64,000 nucleotides of DNA from Aequorivita xiaoshiensis (GTDB lineage: Bacteria; Bacteroidota; Bacteroidia; Flavobacteriales; Flavobacteriaceae): the NCBI RefSeq assembly GCF_022008395.1, contig NZ_JAIRBB010000001.1, forward strand, positions 310,001-374,000. Direction: 5' to 3'. A program made the position numbers and the translations under genes. Positions within the stretch are counted from its first letter, which is position 1. Every line of letters starts with the position of its first letter. Below the pieces are notes generated by a model, which was not told the DNA's origin, did not search any database, and was given only the letters and a program-made list of their open reading frames with translations. Positions 1-8,621 of the stretch are shown here, piece by piece.

Positions 1-1
1 G

Positions 2-658
2 TGCCCAGAAACTCCAGGTTTACCTGAATTCAACGGTTGTCCTGATACTGACGGTGACGGTGTGCCAGATCATAAAGATGAGTGCCCAACTGTAGCTGGT
101 CTTAAGGAACTTAACGGTTGTCCAGACGCTGACGGTGACGGTATCGCTGATAAAGACGACGCTTGTCCAAACGAAGCTGGTCCTAAAGAAAACAACGGAT
201 GCCCTTGGCCAGATAGAGATGGTGACGGTGTTCTTGACAAAGACGATCAGTGCCCAGATGTTGCTGGTACTGTAGCTAACAAAGGTTGTCCAGAAGTTTC
301 TGTAGAAATCATCAAGCAATTGAACGATTACTCTAAAACTATCTTATTCGATCTTGGAAAAGCATCTATCCGTAAAGAATCTTATGCTGTTCTTCAGAAC
401 ATCGCTGATATCATGAAAGAATATCCAAACGCGAAGTTCGAGATTGAAGGTCACACTGATAGTACTGGTAGTTTAAAATTGAACGAAAGACTTTCTAAAG
501 AAAGAGCTGCTTCAGTTAAAGATTACTTAACTACAATTGGTATGGACGCTAGCAGATTAACTTCTGAAGGATACGGTCCATCTAGACCAATCGCTACTAA
601 TAAAACTAAAGCTGGAAGACAGCAAAACCGTCGTGTTGAAATTTCTTTAAAGAAATAA
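2..658 (+). CDS. OmpA-family outer membrane protein with thrombospondin type-3 repeats (5' end outside window)
   Basis: The frame is open from the first bases, so this is the C-terminal 218 residues of a longer protein. Residues 1 to about 100 are Asp/Gly/Cys-rich TSP type-3 calcium-binding repeats with recurring DxDGDG and GCP motifs. Residues about 115-218 form an OmpA C-terminal domain, with FDLGKASI, the peptidoglycan-binding segment IEGHTDSTG and an ending [10 protein letters not shown]. In this family an N-terminal beta-barrel normally sits in the outer membrane and the OmpA domain holds peptidoglycan in the periplasm; the barrel is not visible here. Codon use is biased toward C-ending codons (GAC, AAC, ATC) compared with neighbouring genes, which suggests high expression. 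A strong terminator follows. Confidence 0.93.
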   Translation, partial: CPETPGLPEFNGCPDTDGDGVPDHKDECPTVAGLKELNGCPDADGDGIADKDDACPNEAGPKENNGCPWPDRDGDGVLDKDDQCPDVAGTVANKGCPEVSVEIIKQLNDYSKTILFDLGKASIRKESYAVLQNIADIMKEYPNAKFEIEGHTDSTGSLKLNERLSKERAASVKDYLTTIGMDASRLTSEGYGPSRPIATNKTKAGRQQNRRVEISLKK

Positions 659-691
659 TTATCAGCCGATAAGTTTTAAATAAATATTTTT

Positions 692-728
692 GAAACGCCT
701 CCGAATCTCGGGGGCGTTTCTTATTTTT
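692..728 (+). terminator. Rho-independent terminator after the OmpA-family gene
   Basis: An 8-bp stem GAAACGCC (692-699) / GGCGTTTC (713-720), extended by a further GC-rich part, is followed by a T-rich run. It lies 33 bases after the OmpA stop and just before the next ATG. Confidence 0.85.
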
Positions 729-733
729 AGGCT

Positions 734-3463
734 ATGGTAACATTCATTCAAGAAACCCTAACAGAAATAAAAAATACTTACTCGGATATTTCCGAAGTAA
801 CCATTATTCTACCAAGTAAGAGAGCTGGTGGCTTTCTTTTGAACGAATTGAAGAAACAAGCTTCACACACACAATTTGCTCCTAAAATATTAAGTATAGA
901 AGAGTTTATAGAACAATTATCCAACCTTTCTATAATAGATAATACAGAATTACTTTTTAAAAGTTATCAGGCATACCAAAATACAGCTGAGATAAAACAA
1001 AAAGATGATTTTGAAACCTACGCTACCTGGGCGACTACACTGTTAAACGACTTCAATGAGATTGACCGTTATTTAGTTGAAACAATTCCTTTTTTCGGGT
1101 ATTTGGCAAGTATTAAAACCTTAGAACGATGGGGAGTTTCAGATGAAAAAACTGAATTAATTGAAAACTATATAAAGTTCTGGGAAAGCCTACCCTTGTT
1201 GTATAATAATATCCAAGAATCACTACTAAAAGAAAATATCGGCTACCAAGGAATGGTATATAGGGAAGCCGCTGCAAATATTGAGCACTATATAAACAGT
1301 AATGGAAATAAAACACATCTATTTGTAGGGTTTAACGCGTTAAATACTGCTGAACAATACATCTTTCAAGAACTACTAGAAACTGGTAACAGTAAAATTT
1401 ATTGGGATACAGATCTATCATTTTATGAAGATCCAAAACACAGCGCTTCATATTTTATCAGAAAGTACATCAAGGAATGGAAGTATTTTCAGGACAATCC
1501 ACCAAGTATACATTCTGATAATTTTAAACAACATAAACACATTCAATTAGTAGAAGTACAAAAAAATATTGGGCAAGCTAAATATGTAGGAGAATTACTT
1601 TCGAAACTTTCAGATGAAGAGATTAATAAAACTGCGATAGTTTTAGGCGATGAAAACTTACTCGTCCCCCTTCTATACTCCCTACCGGAAAATGTAAAAA
1701 ACATTAATGTAACGATGGGGGTTGCATTGAAAAATTTTCCCGCAGTAGTATTTTTTGAATTGCTATTTTCTATTCATCTTCGAGATACAGATAATCTGTA
1801 TTACAAAGACATTCTTTCCATATTAAATCATCCATTAGCATCTAAGTTTTTACCGAATGCACAACGTATTTCTGAAAAACTAGTAAAAGAAAATATTACA
1901 CATCTTTCAAGTGAAACAATATTAAGTTTATCAGAAGATAAAGGCAAAGACCTATTAAAAGTTCTATTTGAAAATTGGAGTGATGATGTTTCAAAAGCTG
2001 TTAATTCAGCTTTAATAATTATTAAAAAAATTCAGGACAAAAACAAAGTTAATAGTGTTGAACACCTTGTTCTTCAAGAGTTAAAATTGGTATTTAATAA
2101 AATTGAAACTTTAAACGAAAAATATCCCTATTTAAACACTATTAAAAGCGTTCAAACCCTCTTTGCCGAATTAACAAGCACGGCTTCATTAGATTTTAAA
2201 GGGGATGCATATGACGGACTTCAACTAATGGGAGTATTAGAAACCCGTGTTTTGGATTTTGAAAATGTAATAATCACATCAGTGAATGAAGGCGTTTTTC
2301 CTTCCGGAAAGTCAAATGCCTCTTTTATTACGTACGATCTAAAAGAGCAATTTAATCTTCCTCGCTTTTCCGAAAAGGATGCGATATACACCTATCACTT
2401 TTATAGGTTATTACAACGCGCAAACAATGTAGCGTTACTTTATAACAATAATTCAGAAGGGCTTAATACAGGTGAGAAAAGTCGTTTTATACGACAATTA
2501 ACAATTGATAAATGTGAAAACCACAGTATTGAAAGAAGAATACTGTCTCCAAAAATACAGGTTAAGCCACATTCCCTGAAAGAAATTGCAAAGACCGCAG
2601 CAGTAATGACGCGACTTAAAGAAATTGCTTTAAAAGGCTTCTCTCCCTCGGCTTTAACAGGGTATATTAGAAATCCGTTAGACTTTTATTTTCAGAGAAT
2701 TTTAAGGTTAAACGAGTTTGAAGAAGTTGAAGAAACCGTTGCTGCTAATACCTTAGGAACTATTGTACACGACACCTTAGAAAAATTCTATAAACCTCTA
2801 GAAGGAGGAGTTCTTACATCCCAACATATTATTGACATGAAGTCGAAAATTGATAAAGAAGTTACTTCTCAATTCAAAAGGACCTTTAAAGGGGGTACAT
2901 TCTCAAAAGGAAAAAACCTCATTATTTTTGAAGTGGCTAAAAGATATATATCAAACTTCTTAGATAAAGAAATAGCCGATGTTGAAGCTGGAAACACTAT
3001 AAAAATTTTAAAGATTGAAACAGATTTAACATTAGAAGTGCCAATACCTGAACTTGAGTTTCCGATAAATATTCACGGAAAAGTTGATCGTGTTGACGAG
3101 TATAACGGACATTTAAGAATCATAGACTATAAATCAGGACAAGTAAGTCAAGGCGATGTTGAGATTACCGAATGGGAAGAAATTAATGAAGACTACAAAT
3201 ACAGCAAGGCATTCCAAGTACTTACTTATGCTCTAATGATGAATAAAGAAATACCTGTGAATAATGCAGAGGCTGGGATAATTTCTTTTAAAAATCTAGG
3301 TAGTGGATTTCTTAAGTTTGGGAAAAAAGATAAACCTAGAAGCAAAAATAAAACACAACTAATCACCGAAGATACCTTAGAAAATTTTACAATTGAATTA
3401 AAGAAGCTAATTTTAGAAATTTGCGATCCAAATATTCCATTTACAGAAAAAGAGATAAAATAA
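734..3463 (+). CDS. AddB-like PD-(D/E)XK nuclease/helicase-like protein
   Basis: A 909-residue protein whose C-terminal third is a RecB/AddB-type PD-(D/E)XK nuclease: D785 in GKVDRV, then D798 and K800 in IIDYKSGQ. The N-terminal two thirds resemble the inactive helicase-like half of AddB: a strand followed by PSKRAGGFL (residue 27 on) stands where a P-loop GxGKT would be, and no Walker A motif is seen. The segment SALTGYIRNPLDFYF has Asn where Fe-S AddB proteins carry the first cluster Cys, so an iron-sulfur cluster is unlikely. Its expected role is double-strand-break end processing with an AddA-type helicase, which is not in this window. The start ATG lies directly after the upstream terminator. 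The next gene overlaps the stop by one base. Confidence 0.85.
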   Translation: MVTFIQETLTEIKNTYSDISEVTIILPSKRAGGFLLNELKKQASHTQFAPKILSIEEFIEQLSNLSIIDNTELLFKSYQAYQNTAEIKQKDDFETYATWATTLLNDFNEIDRYLVETIPFFGYLASIKTLERWGVSDEKTELIENYIKFWESLPLLYNNIQESLLKENIGYQGMVYREAAANIEHYINSNGNKTHLFVGFNALNTAEQYIFQELLETGNSKIYWDTDLSFYEDPKHSASYFIRKYIKEWKYFQDNPPSIHSDNFKQHKHIQLVEVQKNIGQAKYVGELLSKLSDEEINKTAIVLGDENLLVPLLYSLPENVKNINVTMGVALKNFPAVVFFELLFSIHLRDTDNLYYKDILSILNHPLASKFLPNAQRISEKLVKENITHLSSETILSLSEDKGKDLLKVLFENWSDDVSKAVNSALIIIKKIQDKNKVNSVEHLVLQELKLVFNKIETLNEKYPYLNTIKSVQTLFAELTSTASLDFKGDAYDGLQLMGVLETRVLDFENVIITSVNEGVFPSGKSNASFITYDLKEQFNLPRFSEKDAIYTYHFYRLLQRANNVALLYNNNSEGLNTGEKSRFIRQLTIDKCENHSIERRILSPKIQVKPHSLKEIAKTAAVMTRLKEIALKGFSPSALTGYIRNPLDFYFQRILRLNEFEEVEETVAANTLGTIVHDTLEKFYKPLEGGVLTSQHIIDMKSKIDKEVTSQFKRTFKGGTFSKGKNLIIFEVAKRYISNFLDKEIADVEAGNTIKILKIETDLTLEVPIPELEFPINIHGKVDRVDEYNGHLRIIDYKSGQVSQGDVEITEWEEINEDYKYSKAFQVLTYALMMNKEIPVNNAEAGIISFKNLGSGFLKFGKKDKPRSKNKTQLITEDTLENFTIELKKLILEICDPNIPFTEKEIK

Positions 3464-4302
3464 TGATAGTTAGAAAAAACCAAATACTTACTTCAGAAGG
3501 CAAAAAACCAATCCTTTACGACGTTTATTATAAGCAAACGGGAAAACCTCAACCTATCGTGATATTCTGCCATGGGTATAAAGGTTTTAAAGATTGGGGA
3601 GCTTGGCATTTAGTAGCTGAAAAATTTGCTGATGCAGGATTTTGTTTCTTAAAATTCAATTTTTCGCACAATGGTGGAACAGTAAAACAACCTATCGATT
3701 TTCCAGACTTAGATGCTTTCGCTGAAAACAACTTCAGTAAAGAAATGGATGACTTAAATAGAGTATTAGATGAGATTGAAAATGGAAACGAAAATCTTCC
3801 AGAACATATTTCTAAGATTTTCTTAATCGGACACAGTCGTGGTGGTGGCATTGTTTTAATAAAAGCTGAGGAAGATTCGAGAATTGATAAGGTTGTTACT
3901 TGGGCTAGTGTTAGCGATTTTAAAGCGAGATTTCAAGAAGGAAGCCCAGAGTTCTACAAATGGCAAGAAACAGGTGTTATACACGTCGAAAATAGCCGTA
4001 CTAAACAACAGCTACCTCATAATTTTCAATTTTACAAGAATTTTAAAGAAAATGAAGAAAGGTTTACAATTAATCGTGCAGTAAGAAATTTGAAAAAACC
4101 CCTTCTCATAATACATGGAAGTGAAGACCCTACAGTTTCATTAAAAGAGGGTAAAGCAATTCATTCTTGGAATCAAAACAGCAAATTGTCTATCATAGAA
4201 GGAGCTGATCACGTTTTTAATGCAAAACATCCTTGGAATGAAAATAGCTTGCCTGAAGTTTTATCACAAACAGTAACACTTACTATCGATTTTCTGAAAT
4301 AA
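3463..4302 (+). CDS. Alpha/beta hydrolase (dienelactone hydrolase/peptidase-like)
   Basis: A 279-residue cytoplasmic alpha/beta hydrolase with no signal peptide. The nucleophile elbow is GHSRGG, the acid is in HGSEDPTV, and the catalytic His is in EGADHVF near the C-terminus; the oxyanion region is FCHGYKGFKDWG. I chose the ATG at 3463 because it overlaps the upstream stop as TAATG, a typical coupling arrangement. An in-frame ATG at 3421 would run 14 codons back into the AddB-like gene. The substrate cannot be read from sequence. It is probably co-transcribed with the AddB-like gene and ends at a hairpin just before the tRNA. Confidence 0.88.
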   Translation: MIVRKNQILTSEGKKPILYDVYYKQTGKPQPIVIFCHGYKGFKDWGAWHLVAEKFADAGFCFLKFNFSHNGGTVKQPIDFPDLDAFAENNFSKEMDDLNRVLDEIENGNENLPEHISKIFLIGHSRGGGIVLIKAEEDSRIDKVVTWASVSDFKARFQEGSPEFYKWQETGVIHVENSRTKQQLPHNFQFYKNFKENEERFTINRAVRNLKKPLLIIHGSEDPTVSLKEGKAIHSWNQNSKLSIIEGADHVFNAKHPWNENSLPEVLSQTVTLTIDFLK

Positions 4303-4330
4303 AAAAACCACTGAAAAGCAGTGGTTTTTT
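4302..4330. terminator. Bidirectional-type terminator between the hydrolase and tRNA-Ala
   Basis: CCACTG (4308-4313) pairs with CAGTGG (4319-4324), with an AAAAG loop and flanking A-run and T-run. It can therefore terminate the plus-strand hydrolase and also the minus-strand tRNA transcript. Confidence 0.85.
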
Positions 4331-4406
<76 letters not shown>

Positions 4407-4550
4407 TAGGAGTATATAGATTGCGAAAGTACTACTTTTTTTAATATACATCTATTTTTTTATAAAGACTGTGTGCTCAACACTAAAAACTTTCAATAAT
4501 TTTATATTCTAATCGCGTTTTCTAAAGCTGTGCTTAAACTCAAAAACTCC

Positions 4551-5057
4551 ATGATTCGAAAAGCAAATATTTCTGAAATAGACCAAATTCTTGCTATTAC
4601 AAAAGCTTGTGGAGAAAGAATGAAAGAAGATGGTATATTTCAATGGAATGAAACCTATCCGAATGCTGAAGCTTTTCAAAAAGATATTGAAAGAGGTGAA
4701 TTGTATGTTTATATATCTGAAGATATTGTTTTAGGATGTATCGTTATTTCAACAATAATGGATGAAGAGTATAAAAGTGTGAAATGGCTTACACCGAATT
4801 CAAATAATTACTACATACATCGGCTAGCAGTTCATCCGAAGCATCAAGGAAAGGGAATTGCAAGAAAAATGATGGATTTTGCTGAAGAATTAGCCGTTCA
4901 AAAAAACTTCGTTTCAGTAAGACTTGACACTTTCAGCAAAAACATTCGAAATCAAAAATTCTATAAGGCGCGTGGATATAAGCAGTTAGAAAACATTTAT
5001 TTTCCAAACCAAAGTGAGTTTCCTTTTTACTGTTATGAACTTCCTTTGAAGAAATAA
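4551..5057 (+). CDS. GNAT family N-acetyltransferase
   Basis: A 168-residue GNAT fold protein. It starts IRKANISEIDQI, has the acetyl-CoA-binding motif A (LAVHPKHQGKGIARKMM), and ends with the usual NQKFYKARGY segment before the last strand. The track-style longest frame begins at a GTG at 4530, but the ATG at 4551 starts right at the first conserved strand and is preferred. The closest general type is the small-molecule or RimI-like acetyltransferases; the acceptor is unknown. A stretch of about 145 bases without a gene separates it from the tRNA. Confidence 0.85.
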   Translation: MIRKANISEIDQILAITKACGERMKEDGIFQWNETYPNAEAFQKDIERGELYVYISEDIVLGCIVISTIMDEEYKSVKWLTPNSNNYYIHRLAVHPKHQGKGIARKMMDFAEELAVQKNFVSVRLDTFSKNIRNQKFYKARGYKQLENIYFPNQSEFPFYCYELPLKK

Positions 5058-5081
5058 CAAAGCTTAACAAATCCTATTTTG

Positions 5082-5089
5082 TAGCTTTG
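5082..5089 (+). promoter_or_regulatory. Bacteroidota -7 box (TAGCTTTG) for the MATE gene
   Basis: A full match to TAnnTTTG nine bases before the ATG at 5098. No clear TTG -33 box lies at the usual spacing. If used, the 5' leader would be only a few bases long. Confidence 0.45.
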
Positions 5090-5097
5090 CAGGTTAT

Positions 5098-6432
5098 ATG
5101 CGTACAACAGATATTTCTTTTAAACGTATTCAACAACTAGCCATTCCAGCTATAATTTCTGGAATTGCCGAACCTGTACTTTCTGCTACAGATGCAGCTG
5201 TGGTTGGAAATATTAAAGAGTTTGGTATAGAATCTCTCGCAGCTGTCGGAATTGTAGGTTCTTTCCTATCGGCCCTTATTTGGATTTTAGGACAAACACG
5301 AAGTGCAATTTCAACTATAGTAGCACAAAACCTAGGAGCAGGAAAAATAAGCGAACTAGAAAATTTTCCAGCACAAGCCATATATTTTAATATTGGGTTA
5401 AGTATAATTGTACTTTTTTCTACTTATTTCTTCGTTGAGGAAATATTCTCGATGATGAATGCAGAAGGCATTGTTCTCGATTTCAGTATTGACTACTACA
5501 ATATCCGGGTTTGGGGATTTCCACTGACGCTATTCACATTTGCAGTTTTTGGAATCTTTCGTGGCTTACAAAACACTTTTTGGCCAATGATAATTGCTTC
5601 ACTTGGAGCTGGATTAAACATAGGATTAGACTTTACTCTAGTTTACGGAATTGAAGGGCTAATACAGCCGATGGGAGTGAAAGGAGCAGCCTGGGCTAGT
5701 TTAATCTCACAAATAATGATGGCAATCTTAGCTTTTGGATTTTTGATGAAAAAAACCAATGTTTCTCTTAAGCTAAAAATGCCTCTTCACCACGAAATTA
5801 ACCGATTAATATCGATGAGCCTGAATTTATTCTTGCGCTCTGTTTCTTTAAATGTAGCGCTAATTCTAGCAACTCGTGAAGCTGCCGATTTAGGAAAAGA
5901 ATATGTTGCAGCACATACTATTGCATTTAATATATGGATATTTACTGCATTCTTCTTGGATGGTTATGGCGCGGCAGGCAATATTTTATCTGGAAAACTT
6001 TTGGGAGAACGCAACTATAAATCTCTGTGGAAATTAACTAAAAAAGTGAGTTTCTACAATTTATTAGTCTCAACGGCTTTAGTGGTTATCGGAATATTAC
6101 TTTATGAACCTCTAGGACTTATTTTTAATAAAGATGAAACGGTGTTGACGATATTATACGGGATGTTCTTTATGGTCTTAATAAGCCTTCCTTTGAATGC
6201 GCTAGCGTTTACCTTGGATTCTATCTTCAAAGGATTAGGAGAAATGAAATACCTGCGAAATGTACTGTTAGGTGCCACATTTTTAGGATTTATACCCGTC
6301 TTATATTTTTCGAAATATATGGGATGGGGGTTATTGGGTATCTGGATTGCAATGAATGTATGGGTAGCATATAGAGGAGTGGCTTTACTTGTCAAATTCC
6401 GAAGAAAATACATTCCATTGATAGGAAGTTAA
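5098..6432 (+). CDS. MATE family efflux transporter
   Basis: A 444-residue inner-membrane protein with about 12 hydrophobic segments in two homologous halves. The N-terminus (IQQLAIPAIISGIAEPVLSATDAAVVG) fits the MATE/NorM-DinF group, and SLISQIMMAILAF and AFTLDSIFKGLG are typical internal segments. MATE proteins export cationic drugs or toxic metabolites using Na+ or H+ gradients; the substrate here is unknown. It follows the GNAT gene by 40 bases and has its own -7 box. A 32-codon membrane peptide gene follows 29 bases after its stop. Confidence 0.92.
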   Translation: MRTTDISFKRIQQLAIPAIISGIAEPVLSATDAAVVGNIKEFGIESLAAVGIVGSFLSALIWILGQTRSAISTIVAQNLGAGKISELENFPAQAIYFNIGLSIIVLFSTYFFVEEIFSMMNAEGIVLDFSIDYYNIRVWGFPLTLFTFAVFGIFRGLQNTFWPMIIASLGAGLNIGLDFTLVYGIEGLIQPMGVKGAAWASLISQIMMAILAFGFLMKKTNVSLKLKMPLHHEINRLISMSLNLFLRSVSLNVALILATREAADLGKEYVAAHTIAFNIWIFTAFFLDGYGAAGNILSGKLLGERNYKSLWKLTKKVSFYNLLVSTALVVIGILLYEPLGLIFNKDETVLTILYGMFFMVLISLPLNALAFTLDSIFKGLGEMKYLRNVLLGATFLGFIPVLYFSKYMGWGLLGIWIAMNVWVAYRGVALLVKFRRKYIPLIGS

Positions 6433-6461
6433 TACATTTACGACCAACAAAATTCTAAACT

Positions 6462-6560
6462 ATGGATATTTTAAAATTTTTAGGTGGTCCAGGCCTATTT
6501 TTAATTTTAGCACTCTTGGTGGTTGCTGTTGTTATCTATAACAAAATAAAAAATAAGTAA
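6462..6560 (+). CDS. Small single-pass membrane protein (32 aa)
   Basis: An ATG-initiated frame of 32 codons, too short for ordinary ORF callers: MDILKFLGGPGLF, then a run of about 18 hydrophobic residues, ending YNKIKNK. The form is a short N-terminus, one membrane helix and a positively charged tail, giving an N-out/C-in topology by the positive-inside rule. It lies 29 bases after the MATE stop on the same strand, so it may be co-transcribed. I recognise no family. Its own stop is immediately followed by the stop of the opposite-strand oxygenase pseudogene. The Gly-Gly-Pro-Gly just before the helix resembles other small Bacteroidota membrane peptides, but that is impression only. Confidence 0.5.
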   Translation: MDILKFLGGPGLFLILALLVVAVVIYNKIKNK

Positions 6561-7189
6561 TTAACGAGTTTTAAGCCAACCCGTAATACTCAAGCGCTCT
6601 GATTCTTTTAACACCTTTACCTCGTGCTCTAGAATCTGACTTTCAAAAATCACTACGCTACATGAAAGTGGTAAAATATCTAGTTCGTTGTTTTCGGTGT
6701 AAATTGTAAGTTCACCTCCATTTTTCACTAACCAAATATCTTCATTCAGGTACCAAGCAATCGAAAGTTTCCGACGGTCATCGTATCGAAGGGTGTCTAA
6801 ACGTCTCTTGTAAAATGTCTCTTTAGGATAGATACACAGCGTAATTAAATTCTTTATATAAAATTTCTAAAAAACACGTTTAGTTTAAGTAGCCTACAAA
6901 TTCGGTTATCTTTTTAAAAATATGTTTTCTGTTCCATTGGTGTTTTTTCATCCATCCCAAGAATAAAATTACCGCGAATTGTTTTATCAATTTCATCATT
7001 AACACGGTTTCTTAAGACAGAATTTTTAAACTTGCCTGCTTCATATTTGGCAAGTAATGATTCTCGGAGTAACACAACTTCTTCTGAAGAAAAAAAGTCA
7101 TTTACAACACTGTATTTCTGATTTATTAAGTCAGAAATACTGGTTTCAAACAATGGGTTTTTAATGAATTCCAGTTGTTCATTTGTTTC
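6561..7189 (-). pseudogene. Decayed 2OG-Fe(II) oxygenase (prolyl-4-hydroxylase-like)
   Basis: Read on the minus strand in pieces. The N-terminal part (TEETNEQLEF ... FILGMDEKTP) is in one frame to about 6914. There a base is missing from a T/A run and the frame changes to KKITEFVGYLN. An in-frame TAA at 6880-6882 precedes TCFLEILYKEF. A second shift near 6830 leads to YPKETFYKR and then to the C-terminal part ending ERLSITGWLKTR. The family keeps an HxD metal motif in FYKRHLDT; here codon 6801-6803 reads Arg, so an iron ligand is lost. The distal His (ILEHEV) and the 2OG-binding Arg (ERLSI) remain. No ATG, GTG or TTG stands at the expected start. Several independent lesions make a sequencing artefact unlikely. 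Confidence 0.85.
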
Positions 7190-7278
7190 TTCGGTCAGTT
7201 ATGTAATTTTAAAAAAGTTGGCAAATATAGGTTACAAATGATTCTGATTTTCAAAAATATTTTTCCTTTCAAAAACTG

Positions 7279-7286
7279 TATCTTTG
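7279..7286 (+). promoter_or_regulatory. Bacteroidota -7 box (TATCTTTG) for queD-like gene
   Basis: An exact TAnnTTTG match 18 bases before the ATG at 7305. No TTG is found at the normal -33 spacing. Confidence 0.5.
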
Positions 7287-7304
7287 ATTTCTTAAATTAA
7301 GACA

Positions 7305-7754
7305 ATGCAGACAATTAGAATCACTAAGATATTTTCCTTTGAAACTGGCCATGCTTTATACGGCTACGATGGCAAATGCCGTAATGTTCATGGGCATAGC
7401 TACAAACTTTCAGTTACAGTTATTGGCAGTCCAATCCAGGATAATGATAACGTGAAATTCGGAATGGTAATAGATTTTAGCGATCTCAAGAAAATTGTAA
7501 AAGAAGAAATTGTCGATGTTTTTGATCACGCTACGGTTTTCAATAAGAACACACCTCACGTCGAATTAGCGAAAGAACTAAGCGATCGTGGGCATAGTGT
7601 ACTTTTAGTGAATTATCAGCCTACAAGTGAAATGATGGTAATCGACTTTTCAAACAAGATTAAGAATCGTCTGCCTGAGAACATTAAGCTTCATTCCTTA
7701 AGGCTTCAAGAAACTGATAGCAGCTATGCTGAATGGTTTGCAGCAGATAATTGA
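7305..7754 (+). CDS. queD: 6-carboxytetrahydropterin synthase / 6-pyruvoyl-tetrahydropterin synthase family (QueD-like)
   Basis: A 149-residue T-fold enzyme. It has FETGHALYGYDGKCRNVHGHSYKL with the zinc-binding His of GHA and HGH and the Cys next to them, the core VIDFSDLK, and the later DHATVFNK and LQETDSSYAEW segments. The family converts 7,8-dihydroneopterin triphosphate to 6-carboxytetrahydropterin (queuosine pathway) or makes 6-pyruvoyl-tetrahydropterin. Bacterial members with the Cys just ahead of HGH are usually QueD, so that is the likelier role. No other queuosine gene is in the window. A good -7 box lies just upstream and lpxH-like follows 52 bases after the stop. Confidence 0.85.
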   Translation: MQTIRITKIFSFETGHALYGYDGKCRNVHGHSYKLSVTVIGSPIQDNDNVKFGMVIDFSDLKKIVKEEIVDVFDHATVFNKNTPHVELAKELSDRGHSVLLVNYQPTSEMMVIDFSNKIKNRLPENIKLHSLRLQETDSSYAEWFAADN

Positions 7755-7795
7755 ATTTTGAATGTAACCCGAGTTTAGTCAAAATGTCTTTTCTA

Positions 7796-7803
7796 TATCT
7801 TTG
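7796..7803 (+). promoter_or_regulatory. -7 box (TATCTTTG) directly before the lpxH-like start
   Basis: An exact TAnnTTTG match ends four bases before the ATG at 7807, and TTA at 7775-7777 sits 18 bases upstream as a near-consensus -33. Used as a promoter it would give a nearly leaderless transcript. It also means the in-frame TTG at 7801 is promoter sequence rather than a start codon. Confidence 0.45.
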
Positions 7804-7806
7804 AAT

Positions 7807-8574
7807 ATGCAAATTCCACAAGGCAAAAAAATATACTTTTCTAGCGACAATCACCTTGGCGCGCCCACTCATGCAGAAAGCTTGCCACGTGAAAAGATTT
7901 TTGTGAAATGGCTAGACAGTATTAAGCACGATGCTGAAGTAATTTTTTTACTAGGTGACCTATTCGATTTTTGGTTTGAATATAAAACTGTAGTACCTAA
8001 AGGGTTTGTACGAACTCTAGGAAAATTGGCCGAACTTCGCGATAGCGGTATTCAAATTCACTTTTTTGTGGGGAATCACGATTTGTGGATGCACGATTAT
8101 TTTGAAAAGGAATTAAACATTCCTGTTTACCATAAACCTAAGGAGTTTGTATTTAACAACAAACATTTTTTAATAGGGCACGGTGATGGACTAGGCCCAG
8201 GAGATAAGGGGTATAAACGCATGAAAAAAGTGTTTACAAATCCGTTCTCTAAATGGCTTTTCCGATGGTTACACCCCGATCTAGGAGTACGCTTAGCACA
8301 ACATCTTTCTGTTAAAAATAAATTGATATCTGGGGATGAGGATAAAGAATTTCTTGGAGAAGATAAGGAATGGCTAGCCCAATATTCTAAGCGAAAACTA
8401 GAAAGTAAACATTACGACTACTTCATTTTCGGGCACCGTCATTTGCCTATGGAAATTAATGTTGGAGAAAACTCAACTTACTTTAACCTAGGCGATTGGA
8501 TAAATTATTACTCTTATGGTGTTTTTGACGGAGAAAAGTTCGAGTTGCACAATTTTAATACTTCCAAAAAATAA
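7807..8574 (+). CDS. lpxH: UDP-2,3-diacylglucosamine diphosphatase (LpxH-like)
   Basis: A 255-residue calcineurin-like metallophosphoesterase. All metal-binding blocks are visible in order: SDNHLG, GDLFDFWFEY, FVGNHDLWM, IGHGDGLG and FGHRH. The GDLFDFWFE block and overall length fit LpxH, the enzyme that hydrolyses UDP-2,3-diacylglucosamine to lipid X in lipid A synthesis, at the inner face of the cytoplasmic membrane. The segment FTNPFSKWLFRWLHPDLGVRLA supplies the hydrophobic insertion typical of LpxH. The start is the ATG at 7807; a TTG two codons earlier overlaps a -7 box. Confidence 0.88.
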   Translation: MQIPQGKKIYFSSDNHLGAPTHAESLPREKIFVKWLDSIKHDAEVIFLLGDLFDFWFEYKTVVPKGFVRTLGKLAELRDSGIQIHFFVGNHDLWMHDYFEKELNIPVYHKPKEFVFNNKHFLIGHGDGLGPGDKGYKRMKKVFTNPFSKWLFRWLHPDLGVRLAQHLSVKNKLISGDEDKEFLGEDKEWLAQYSKRKLESKHYDYFIFGHRHLPMEINVGENSTYFNLGDWINYYSYGVFDGEKFELHNFNTSKK

Positions 8575-8621
8575 ATCCTGCTACAGGCCATAGCGGTATA
8601 TAAAGCACTTTATCTGTGATA

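Noticed and set aside
20-319. Minus-strand frame over the OmpA repeats
   Set aside because: It is the antisense shadow of the GAC/GGT repeats and has no family features.
3421-3462. Longer start for the hydrolase
   Set aside because: It would overlap the AddB-like gene by 14 codons; the TAATG start at 3463 is simpler.
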